Shown here: piece by piece, positions 1-6,473 of the stretch
Position numbering within the stretch: the stretch's first letter is position 1
Layout: every line of letters begins with the position of its first letter
Assembly: GCA_964573155.1 (NCBI GenBank)
Contig: CAZNIN010000005.1
Location: 1 to 35,073, forward strand
DNA length: 35,073 nt
Source: JAGQNK01 sp964573155
GTDB lineage: Bacteria > Patescibacteriota > Saccharimonadia > Saccharimonadales > JAGQNK01
Direction of reading: 5' to 3'
The notes under the pieces: model-generated
Database searches by the model: none
Told to the model about the DNA's origin: nothing
Seen by the model: the letters and a program-made list of their open reading frames with translations, nothing else
Position numbers and translations under genes: made by a program

Positions 1-1
1 T

Positions 2-319
2 ATGGAAGTGAAACATCAGTTTGGTGAGGATATGACGATTGTGCTAGACCAGCATGACCTGGGGAGACTTAGGATGGGCGGTACTTGTGAGTCTGCGGTT
101 GACGCGGACGGACATGCAGTACTTGGAACGGTCGTTGAACGTGATGAGCACACGCGTGAGCCAATTGCTGAAGTAGATGTGGCTGGTGCTGTCAGGGTAT
201 CTTTACCTATGGGAAGGCTGACGCTACCTATATCTGTTTCTGTCGCGAATCGGTCCGGTACTAATTTTTATTTTGGTGAAAAGGGGCAAATTAATCTACA
301 GGGAGAGGTAGAAATTTGA
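2..319 (+). CDS. Hypothetical protein, possibly 5'-truncated by window edge
   Basis: An open frame of 105 codons begins with ATG at base 2 and ends TGA at 317-319. Only one base precedes it, so the true start may lie outside the window. The product is soluble-looking, without membrane segments or cysteine motifs; its second half alternates hydrophobic and polar residues as in a beta-rich fold. I do not recognise the family. The stop overlaps the next gene's start (TTGATG), so the two are translationally coupled and probably function together. Coding potential is supported by that coupling and by the absence of a better frame. Confidence 0.6.
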   Translation: MEVKHQFGEDMTIVLDQHDLGRLRMGGTCESAVDADGHAVLGTVVERDEHTREPIAEVDVAGAVRVSLPMGRLTLPISVSVANRSGTNFYFGEKGQINLQGEVEI

Positions 320-873
320 TGCTTTCGACAGAAGTGATGCCTGAATTGGCAGAGAAATTATACGTTTACGACGTAGAACAGGGCGGATGGGAGCAGGAGC
401 CAAATGGCATTCGGTCCAACATGGAGCATGTGCTAACGCACCTTGCCAAGGATATTACTGGCAAAGATTTTAATGATAAGCATACCGTGCGTACAGCCAT
501 TGCTCCTGATTTGCTGCAATACGGTTTACGGTTTCGGCGTTGGGCAGGCCTAAAGCCCGAAGAAGTTCTGCCGACTGATGAGCAGGTACATACTACGCAA
601 TCTCTAGAGTCAAGATTCAGCGGAATTCCCATGCACCAAGTGGTGTATTTTGAAGCAGTTGCTACGACAGCCAGAGGTCTGCATGATTTAGGCCACGATA
701 AAGAACGCGCCGTGGCAGAGGCAAATCTTCCTCTCGTAGCGCTAAATGCGGCACGTTTACTGATTTATTCGGCACAATTGCAATCCGAGCAATATGACTT
801 CGATCTCGTTGAGTCATTTGCTAATCGACTTACTACTTTGAGAAAAAGGTTCGGTATACCCCAGCCCGAATAG
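319..873 (+). CDS. Hypothetical protein, mostly helical
   Basis: 184 residues from ATG 319; a TTG at 316 is an alternative start one codon earlier. The start overlaps the stop of the upstream gene. The product is predicted soluble and mainly alpha-helical. The last third (around ANLPLVALNAARLLIYSAQL, then a Phe-Asp-Leu and Arg-rich helix) vaguely recalls the C-terminal helices of MazG-like pyrophosphatases, but the EExxE/ExxD metal motif is not evident, so I do not assign that function. It forms a two-gene unit with the preceding frame and converges with the minus-strand gene ending at 879, only 5 nt away, with no visible terminator between them. Confidence 0.65.
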   Translation: MLSTEVMPELAEKLYVYDVEQGGWEQEPNGIRSNMEHVLTHLAKDITGKDFNDKHTVRTAIAPDLLQYGLRFRRWAGLKPEEVLPTDEQVHTTQSLESRFSGIPMHQVVYFEAVATTARGLHDLGHDKERAVAEANLPLVALNAARLLIYSAQLQSEQYDFDLVESFANRLTTLRKRFGIPQPE

Positions 874-878
874 TGATT

Positions 879-1763
879 TTAGGCAGAAGGACGTCGTATA
901 AATGTTTTGCCGGTATGTCCAGATGCGCTATACGATCTATGAATAAGCCGAGGAAGCAGAGCTGGATTGTCGAGAATCCGCTGGCCTTTCTCTAGCCCCT
1001 GCGACTCTGCATGTGAAGACCCGAGGGCGAACTTGGCAACAATCAACAGAAGATCCATGATTGTCTCGTAGCTGTTTGTGCCGTTTTGACTGTCCACTGT
1101 GTCATAAATTTTCGGATGACGCTTTTCATCTCGTCGCAACAGACCGTACTGTACCAAATCACTTAGGTGTGCCCGAACAGGGCGTTCGGCGAGGCCCAGT
1201 TGTCGTGTGCGCTCTGCAACCTCACTGCCATTAAAGGTTTTTCCACTCTGGGCAAGAGTTGCTATCGTCGCGAGAACGCCCACCCGAACCTGTATCGATG
1301 ACAGGCCATTCTTTCTAGCTGAACGTTTTTCGCCGAGAATATGTCGGAGCGCTATGTCATGTTCCGCCGAGAACGCAAGCAGCGCACCAGACATGGCCGC
1401 TGCGAATCGGCCTACTCCGACGAGAGGCTCGTCTGATGATTGTTGGGTAGTTGACGCTTGTTCGCTGGTTGGGTTGACGGTGGTTCGTTGCACCCATGCA
1501 GATCCATCCATAGGATCGCTTGATTTTGTTATCAGAGCAGGAGAAAAGGAATTAACCAATCCATTAATATTGAATCGGTCGCGAGGAACGTGTGTAAAAG
1601 CCCCGCGCGCGCGGAGATCTTCTCGTACTGTTTGGACTGGTGTCAATTCGTCGGGCGTGGCAAGCAGAACCGCACAACGTGCTTCGGTATTTACTTCACC
1701 CAGCAATGTAGACATTGCTGCATCATTCAGCGTCTCCACGCCTTGAGCATTGTGTAAGTACAT
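879..1763 (-). CDS. Winged-helix-like putative DNA-binding protein
   Basis: 294 residues. The region from about residue 155 to 225 reads like a winged helix: a helix rich in Val/Leu/Ala, a segment with NGSEVAERTRQLGLAERPVRAHLSDLVQYGLL that matches the helix-turn-recognition-helix layout of ArsR/MarR-type folds, then a charged wing (RRDEKRHPKIYD). The N-terminal ~120 residues contain a Ser/Thr/Gln-rich linker. This suggests a transcription regulator, by inference from pattern only. The ATG at 1763 lies 8 nt downstream of an extended -10 (TGGTATAAT), so the mRNA is probably leaderless. The gene is monocistronic and its family name is unknown to me. Confidence 0.7.
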   Translation of the reverse strand: MYLHNAQGVETLNDAAMSTLLGEVNTEARCAVLLATPDELTPVQTVREDLRARGAFTHVPRDRFNINGLVNSFSPALITKSSDPMDGSAWVQRTTVNPTSEQASTTQQSSDEPLVGVGRFAAAMSGALLAFSAEHDIALRHILGEKRSARKNGLSSIQVRVGVLATIATLAQSGKTFNGSEVAERTRQLGLAERPVRAHLSDLVQYGLLRRDEKRHPKIYDTVDSQNGTNSYETIMDLLLIVAKFALGSSHAESQGLEKGQRILDNPALLPRLIHRSYSASGHTGKTFIRRPSA

Positions 1764-1771
1764 TATATTAG

Positions 1772-1780
1772 ATTATACCA
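1772..1780 (-). promoter_or_regulatory. Extended -10 promoter TGGTATAAT, leaderless
   Basis: Reading the minus strand from 1780 to 1772 gives TGG followed by TATAAT. Eight bases separate the hexamer from the ATG at 1763-1761, so transcription should begin at or within about 2 nt of the start codon. No Shine-Dalgarno sequence is present, which fits a leaderless mRNA. Confidence 0.65.
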
Positions 1781-1818
1781 TAATTAATAATAAAAGTAAA
1801 CAATTGCTCGTTGCAGTT

Positions 1819-2109
1819 CTATATATCCTCTGATGGGTGATCGGTGGGTTTCGCGCCCCAGCGCCAGCGCGGGGCTGGCCCCTTGGCATAACCTATGATG
1901 ACGAGTAAGGCTATAGAAAGTGAAAGCACTACACAGAAAATTAACAGTTCTCTAAAGGTTGGCTTCTCGGGCTCGTGAGGTAATTGTGCGCCAGCTATCA
2001 GAACTACTGTCCCAAAAAATCCTATTGCGAGCCAGCCTTGCCAGGTAACAGGAGTCCAGCCCCACCCGTAACGACGTCGTTTAAACCAATATTTCTTTTG
2101 TTTCGTCAC
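1819..2109 (-). CDS. Small two-helix membrane protein (CPR hypothetical)
   Basis: I choose GTG at 2109, giving 96 residues that start TKQKKYWFKRRRYGWGW. An ATG at 2133 is in frame, but a perfect TATAAT (2121-2116, minus) lies between the two, exactly 6 nt before the GTG, so the upstream ATG would not be transcribed. A Lys/Arg/Trp/Tyr-rich N-terminus precedes two membrane segments (about residues 27-43 and 57-77) and a cationic Pro/Trp tail. This motif style occurs in small membrane proteins of Saccharibacteria and related CPR lineages, as I recall; function unknown. It is divergent from the gene at 2153. Confidence 0.7.
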   Translation of the reverse strand: MTKQKKYWFKRRRYGWGWTPVTWQGWLAIGFFGTVVLIAGAQLPHEPEKPTFRELLIFCVVLSLSIALLVIIGYAKGPAPRWRWGAKPTDHPSEDI

Positions 2110-2115
2110 AAGTAT

Positions 2116-2121
2116 ATTATA
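2116..2121 (-). promoter_or_regulatory. TATAAT -10 box, 6 nt before GTG start
   Basis: The perfect hexamer on the minus strand is preceded by CCGG. It sits inside the longer ATG-initiated frame and exactly 6 nt before the GTG at 2109, the spacing expected between a -10 box and +1. It therefore decides the start of the small membrane protein gene. Confidence 0.6.
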
Positions 2122-2134
2122 CCGGAAATTCATC

Positions 2135-2143
2135 TGTTATGAT
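2135..2143 (+). promoter_or_regulatory. Extended -10 promoter TGTTATGAT, leaderless
   Basis: TG-T-TATGAT ends 9 nt before the ATG at 2153. No Shine-Dalgarno sequence fits in between. It is back-to-back with the minus-strand -10 at 2121-2116, forming a compact divergent promoter of about 30 bp. Confidence 0.55.
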
Positions 2144-2152
2144 GTATGCACT

Positions 2153-2764
2153 ATGAAAGACGTACTGGCTATAGTGGGCGCTGTAGCTACGTTGCTTGCG
2201 GCGATGCCGTATCTCGTCGATATCATTTTGGGCAAAACTAAACCAAATATTGTTTCGTGGCTAAACTGGACGCTGTTGACTGGTATCGGGGCGGCAGCTG
2301 CGTTTGCGGCAGGGGAATGGCAGGCGGGTATTCAGACATTTGCGGTCATGGTATGGGTGTTGTCGGTAGTTTTGTTGGGACTTCGGTATGGCACTGCAAG
2401 GTTCACTGCATTTGATATGTATTGTCAGGCAAGTGCGCTGCTCGGTATATTACTCTGGCTTTGGCTTGATTCGCCGGCGGCAGCGATAGTGGTAGCGGTC
2501 ATTACGGACTTTGTGGGCGCACTGCCTACGCTCCGTCACTCCTGGAGCGATCCATCTGAGGAGACGTGGCAGACGTTTGTATACGCTATTGTTGGGCCAA
2601 TAATTACTATCGCATCACTACCGGCAATTAGTCTGGAGGGGTTGTTATATCCAATGTATTTCGTGTTCATAAACGCTGCAATTGCGGCGGTAGTCATATA
2701 TCGTAGGCAGGAGCTGGGCATAAGTTTGTATAGGCACGGTATCCGGAGTACTGCGCATGAATGA
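2153..2764 (+). CDS. PQ-loop-like multi-pass membrane protein
   Basis: 203 residues with about seven hydrophobic segments. Two copies of a proline-centred pattern are visible: AAMPYLVDIILGKTKPNIVS... near residues 15-45 and GALPTLRHSWSDPSEETW near residues 120-140, each a helix pair with Pro at the kink as in PQ-loop/SemiSWEET-type transporters. The tandem arrangement with an odd linking helix fits a 3+1+3 layout. The substrate is unknown and PQ-loop membership is my inference, as the canonical Pro-Gln pair is not intact. The stop overlaps the next gene's ATG (2757) by 8 nt, so it is cotranscribed with the PPOX gene. Transcribed from the extended -10 at 2135. Confidence 0.7.
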   Translation: MKDVLAIVGAVATLLAAMPYLVDIILGKTKPNIVSWLNWTLLTGIGAAAAFAAGEWQAGIQTFAVMVWVLSVVLLGLRYGTARFTAFDMYCQASALLGILLWLWLDSPAAAIVVAVITDFVGALPTLRHSWSDPSEETWQTFVYAIVGPIITIASLPAISLEGLLYPMYFVFINAAIAAVVIYRRQELGISLYRHGIRSTAHE

Positions 2765-3224
2765 GCGCGCAAAAAAGTTGATACGGCAGTACGTGAGCGG
2801 CAGCGCGCGAACGATGCAGCTTGCTACCTTGTCAGACGATCAGCCATGGGTCAGTACCGTGTATTTTGTTGCTGATGATGAATTGAATCTGTACTGGCTG
2901 AGCTGGCCGTCGCGGCGACATAGCAAGGAAATTGCAGCACACGATAAAGTCGCAGCCGCAATTGTTATCAAGTTTGACCAGCCAATTATTGGCCTACAGA
3001 TTGAGGGCAAGGCAGAAAAGGTGAATAATGCAGCCACTGTGGCGGAGGTTATGGAATTGTATGTTGCCAAATACGGTGCTGGTGAAAAATTTTATGACAA
3101 TTTTGTATCAGGGAAAAATCAACATCACATGTATCGGTTGCGACCAAGCTTGTTCGTCCTCATGGATGAGGTTAACTTCAAGGAAGAGGGGCGTATAGAA
3201 TGGCGCACAGGGGATAAAAAATAA
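2757..3224 (+). CDS. PPOX/split-barrel flavin-binding family protein
   Basis: 155 residues. The fold follows the pyridoxamine 5'-phosphate oxidase-like split barrel: an N-terminal helix, then MQLATLSDDQPWVSTVYFV, YWLSWPSRRHSKEI (the cofactor-phosphate contact region), KVAAAIVI and IGLQIEGKAEKV, the last being the typical 'xGxxxxG' strand. Such proteins bind FMN, F420 or haem and reduce small molecules; the substrate cannot be told. A C-terminal segment with HHMYRLRPS forms the last strand. ATG 2757 overlaps the upstream membrane protein gene; a second ATG at 2761 is in another frame. The two probably share one mRNA. Confidence 0.85.
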   Translation: MNERAKKLIRQYVSGSARTMQLATLSDDQPWVSTVYFVADDELNLYWLSWPSRRHSKEIAAHDKVAAAIVIKFDQPIIGLQIEGKAEKVNNAATVAEVMELYVAKYGAGEKFYDNFVSGKNQHHMYRLRPSLFVLMDEVNFKEEGRIEWRTGDKK

Positions 3225-3234
3225 AAACACATAA

Positions 3235-3263
3235 TTTACGCAAAATACAAAATCCGGTATAAT
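3235..3263 (+). promoter_or_regulatory. Promoter TTTACG-17-TATAAT
   Basis: A -35-like TTTACG (3235-3240) and a perfect TATAAT (3258-3263) are 17 nt apart. The ATG at 3273 follows 9 nt after the -10, giving a leader of at most a few bases. No terminator is visible between this and the PPOX gene end at 3224. Confidence 0.65.
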
Positions 3264-3272
3264 TAATCCGAT

Positions 3273-4583
3273 ATGCCATTTATAGACAGGGGTGAACTGG
3301 ACAAGCTGCGACAGTTCGAGGCAGAAGTTGTAGAGCTGAGAAGACGGCTTGATCTTGAGGCTGCGGTAGGTAGGGTTGCGGCTCATGCAAGAGAACAGGT
3401 AACTGAGTATGAAGAGGGTGGCGCATTACTGTCAGAGGCTGAGTCTATGGCTCGTATGGCCGTTGCTGAACAGGCGCGCGTGGAACTCAGGGAAGACCTA
3501 ACTATTGGCCTAATTGAGGAGCGAAGAGAAGAGGTTTCAGCGCAAGTGAGAACCGAAGAGGGGCCAGGATTGAGGCGGGAACTCCATAGTTTATTCGAGA
3601 CAGATGGCACCTATGACCGAGTTGAGGAAGGCGTACGATCTGATCTGCGCAGGTCGATTCATGATGAGCTGGTCGAAGAGCGACGCGAGCAGATTCGAAA
3701 AGAACTAGACACACCCGAAGAAAGGGAAAAGTTTGCTATTCGCATGCGGCCTGAGATCATGACCGCACCAGACATGCAGGACTTTAGGGATGGACTCAGA
3801 CAAGAGCTCGAGACGGGTTGGCGATCAGAAGCAGAGGCTGATGCGCAGCGTGCAATTGAATCAGAAGAGCGCTCAAGGGAGGCTGCTTTCAAAGAAGAAT
3901 ACGCGACAGCTTACCGGGAAGGCAGGAGCGGAAAGCAGTACCAAGCATCTATCCGCGAGTCATTGGAAAGAGAATGGCGGGATAAAACGATAGAAGAAGT
4001 CAATGAGCAGCTTCGGGATGAAGAATTATCAAAGATTCTGAAGTTGCGTAGGGATCACGAGCTAGAAAAAGTCCGACGTGAAACCTTGGCAAAAGAATTA
4101 GTAGGCAGATTCGAAGGACGGGGTATCGACACGTCGGATATTGAAGAGGGTTCTGAAATAAAACTGTATCTTGGTAAGGCCGGCATTTCTGAGGTCACAA
4201 AAAGACAAATAAAAGATAGTTACTATAAAACGTATGAGGATGTTACAGTCCAGATAGAAGGCGTGTATTACCGACGAATACTTACATTAACTTCAATGGG
4301 CGACGGTCATTTTATAATGGTGAAAGATACTTTGAGCGCGTCATCTTCTCCTTATGAGCATGAATACGCCATACCGGAGGGAACAGTCGTAGCGCTGGGA
4401 AGAGTCGTAAATCATAATGGCGAGCGGAAAATGGAACACAGAATAGCGGCCGACGTTACGCTACATTATGATGATGACACCTCCACGCCCGAGGAGTTTA
4501 TTGACACATTCGCACCAGTGGCGAATATAGAGATAGACGGGGTCTCGGCTCGGCCGTTAGAATTCGTAGAAAAACTTAACTAA
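3273..4583 (+). CDS. Long charged coiled-coil protein with C-terminal globular domain
   Basis: 436 residues. From about 15 to 285 the sequence is extremely rich in Glu, Arg and Lys with regularly spaced Leu/Ala/Ile, indicating a long continuous helix or coiled coil (repeated ER, EE and RREE elements). From about 290 onward it becomes a compact, beta-rich domain with alternating hydrophobics and a His-Tyr-Asp-Asp-Asp-Thr turn near residue 405. There is no signal peptide or membrane helix, so it is cytosolic. I do not recognise the family; a scaffold or filament-like role would be a guess. Its own promoter lies at 3235-3263, with no Shine-Dalgarno sequence. It is followed by the KwaB-like gene after 101 nt. 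Confidence 0.75.
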   Translation: MPFIDRGELDKLRQFEAEVVELRRRLDLEAAVGRVAAHAREQVTEYEEGGALLSEAESMARMAVAEQARVELREDLTIGLIEERREEVSAQVRTEEGPGLRRELHSLFETDGTYDRVEEGVRSDLRRSIHDELVEERREQIRKELDTPEEREKFAIRMRPEIMTAPDMQDFRDGLRQELETGWRSEAEADAQRAIESEERSREAAFKEEYATAYREGRSGKQYQASIRESLEREWRDKTIEEVNEQLRDEELSKILKLRRDHELEKVRRETLAKELVGRFEGRGIDTSDIEEGSEIKLYLGKAGISEVTKRQIKDSYYKTYEDVTVQIEGVYYRRILTLTSMGDGHFIMVKDTLSASSSPYEHEYAIPEGTVVALGRVVNHNGERKMEHRIAADVTLHYDDDTSTPEEFIDTFAPVANIEIDGVSARPLEFVEKLN

Positions 4584-4610
4584 TTTTACAGCATTTTTGA
4601 ACTGGGTTTT

Positions 4611-4620
4611 CCGGTAGAAT
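4611..4620 (+). promoter_or_regulatory. Candidate -10 TAGAAT preceded by CCGG
   Basis: CCGG followed by TAGAAT (hexamer 4615-4620). The same CCGG-TATAAT layout precedes the genes at 2109(-) and 3273(+). No good -35 is seen at 16-18 nt. It would give a 5' leader of about 58 nt for the KwaB-like gene. Confidence 0.4.
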
Positions 4621-4648
4621 AAGTTTCATTGAAAGCGCAAATATACTG

Positions 4649-4662
4649 CCCGGTTACCCGGG
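4649..4662 (+). other. Small hairpin in 5' leader of the KwaB-like gene
   Basis: CCCGG-TTAC-CCGGG, a perfect 5-bp stem with a 4-nt loop, followed by TGGTTTT. It lies between the candidate promoter at 4611 and the ribosome binding site GGAG at 4674. It could be a weak terminator/attenuator or just a stabilising leader hairpin. Confidence 0.4.
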
Positions 4663-4684
4663 TGGTTTTAAACGGAGATAAACA

Positions 4685-5728
4685 GTGGAAGAAACGCAAG
4701 TAGACGCAGTAGAACAAACAAAGCCTGATGAAGCGGAGCAAACACCAGAAGCAGAAAGTTATGAAACGTCGGATGTATTCTTGTGGGCGAATAATCTCGT
4801 ACCGATAAAAGAAGATCTGCGGATTGAAGTGTTTCTCTTTAATAAAAATTACGTTGTGTACAAAACGAACGTCAGCAAAGATTTGCGCCGCACATTAGAG
4901 CCTCTCTTGATAGATAATCTGCTCGAGTATGTGTTGACTGGTGCCGAAGAAGGATTGATTGTCCGTGAATTTGAAGAGGGCGAAGCCGAAGGGAAAGTAC
5001 TGCAGCGTACACGGCTAAAGAATGTAGACAGCGCTCGTGTTTTGCTGAGTTGGCTGAAAACGCAAGAAGCTGAAATAGAGCCATTCGTTGAGGAAGAGCA
5101 TGATTTTAAACGCATTAAGGGCGTGTTGGTTCGTTGCAGCCATCCAGAATTAAAGAAGCCGTTTTATATCATCAAGGCACTGCCGGGCTCCTCGCTCATG
5201 AAAGGTAGTACGGCGTGGTTGATGAAGAGTGGCAAGTTCGTACCATTTGACGCGGATGGTAGTTTGCAGATTCCGGCTGATAACCAGCTGCTCGTACTTG
5301 ATCAAGATATCTATGCCTTCAATCCTGCAAAACTCGACAGTTTGTTTGGCTACAATGCCAAAAAATACGGCATTGCGGTTCAGAAGATGAAGATGATCAG
5401 CGAATCTTTTAAGCTCAGTTATGAGGAAGAATCGCTAGAGGCTATGGTGAAGGGCAAGAAAGCACTCGTCAACAAATTGCAAAAGGTTGACCCAACAGCC
5501 ACGACGCAAGAGAAGCTGCTGGAACACGCTGATGACATTGGCATAGAACTTATGCTGGACGATAAAGGAGCGATCATTCTGATGGATGATAAAGACCTCA
5601 ATAAGTTCGTCAACCTGTTGAATGACGATTATATGGAATCGCCATTGACCGGTCTCCGCTACGAAATAAAAAGTAAAAAACTTATAAAAGAACCAGACGA
5701 AGAAGAGCTATTGAAACAAGTGCTATGA
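4685..5728 (+). CDS. KwaB-like protein (DUF4868), no KwaA neighbour
   Basis: 347 residues from GTG 4685, with GGAG 7 nt upstream. After an acidic ~25-residue tail comes the pattern I associate with DUF4868/KwaB of the Kiwa anti-phage system: a mid-region KPFYIIKALPGSSLMKG and a hydrophobic core with VLDQDIYAFN and LDSLFGY, then a helical part and a C-terminal LLNDDYMESPLTGLRYEIKS strand pair. In known Kiwa systems KwaA is a small membrane protein and KwaB the effector binding DNA. Here the neighbours are a coiled-coil protein and a DUF218 membrane protein, and no four-helix KwaA is present. The family call rests on recalled motif resemblance; a housekeeping role is possible. Confidence 0.6.
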   Translation: MEETQVDAVEQTKPDEAEQTPEAESYETSDVFLWANNLVPIKEDLRIEVFLFNKNYVVYKTNVSKDLRRTLEPLLIDNLLEYVLTGAEEGLIVREFEEGEAEGKVLQRTRLKNVDSARVLLSWLKTQEAEIEPFVEEEHDFKRIKGVLVRCSHPELKKPFYIIKALPGSSLMKGSTAWLMKSGKFVPFDADGSLQIPADNQLLVLDQDIYAFNPAKLDSLFGYNAKKYGIAVQKMKMISESFKLSYEEESLEAMVKGKKALVNKLQKVDPTATTQEKLLEHADDIGIELMLDDKGAIILMDDKDLNKFVNLLNDDYMESPLTGLRYEIKSKKLIKEPDEEELLKQVL

Positions 5729-5729
5729 T
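5721..5729 (+). promoter_or_regulatory. Extended -10 TGCTATGAT, leaderless
   Basis: TG-C-TATGAT ends 9 nt before the ATG at 5739 and contains the TGA stop of the KwaB-like gene (5726-5728). It provides an internal promoter for the SanA-like gene with almost no leader. Confidence 0.5.
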
Positions 5730-5738
5730 AGACATGCA

Positions 5739-6473
5739 ATGACATCTGAAGCCAAGGTTAAAAAACTTTTTTTTCGACACAAGAAGATATTTTTAGGTGC
5801 GGTGGCGTTCATGGTACTGGTTATTTTGGCGAGTCCGGCAATAGTATATTTTTCGTCCCGAAATATTCGATATGATGCGGCAAGTGTTCCCGCTCGCAGA
5901 GTTGTACTGGTACTCGGCGCTGGCCTCCAGTCTGACGGGACGCCGACTGATTATTTGAAGCGCAGGATTGAAACAGGCGTCGATATTTTGCGTTCTGGCA
6001 GGGCGGAGATAATGCTAATGAGCGGCGACAATCGATACCATCACTATAACGAGCCCGAGGCCATGAAGCGTTATGCGTTGTCGCTTGGTGTTGGGGATCG
6101 GGACATAGCTCTCGATTATGGCGGTTACAACACGTACGATAGTTGCCACAGGGCAAAATCAGTTTTTGAGTTAGACGAAGTAATTATCGTTACGCAAGGG
6201 TATCATTTGTCACGTGCTCTTTTTGCGTGCAATAATCTTGGCATTGACTCGGTAGGCGTGGCAGCAAAGCAGTTCCATGGTCGTGACTTTACATGGTCAT
6301 ACATAGTGAGAGAGCTCGCATCAACCAACAAGGCAGTTGTACAGTCGGTACTGAAGCCAAGGCCCGCGGTACAGGGGGAGCCCGTTGATATTAGTATGAA
6401 TAGGATTTCGGACAAAGAGAAGCCGGCAGCTGTTTCGCAGCATCAGAAAGGGCATTCGTGGATCAGACTTTAG
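5739..6473 (+). CDS. SanA/YdcF-type DUF218 membrane-anchored protein
   Basis: 244 residues. A basic N-terminus (KVKKLFFRHKK) and one membrane helix (about residues 18-38) anchor an extracytoplasmic DUF218 domain: VLVLGAGLQSDGTPTDYLKRR (the SanA strand-turn with conserved Gly and Arg), a middle MLMSGDNRYHHYNEPEAM, then DYGGYNTYDSCHRAKSVF and VTQGYHLSRALF, which are family hallmarks (GxxTxxxA and Q-x-x-H-x-x-R-A). SanA/YdcF proteins act in envelope integrity; the biochemical activity is poorly defined. The C-terminal ~25 residues are polar and family-variable. The last 16 nt overlap the helicase gene start. Confidence 0.88.
   Translation: MTSEAKVKKLFFRHKKIFLGAVAFMVLVILASPAIVYFSSRNIRYDAASVPARRVVLVLGAGLQSDGTPTDYLKRRIETGVDILRSGRAEIMLMSGDNRYHHYNEPEAMKRYALSLGVGDRDIALDYGGYNTYDSCHRAKSVFELDEVIIVTQGYHLSRALFACNNLGIDSVGVAAKQFHGRDFTWSYIVRELASTNKAVVQSVLKPRPAVQGEPVDISMNRISDKEKPAAVSQHQKGHSWIRL

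Noticed and set aside
1207..1746. 179-codon plus ORF opposite the winged-helix gene
   Set aside because: Shadow frame; improbable Arg/Ser/Cys-rich composition, and the minus frame has a promoter and ordered HTH pattern.
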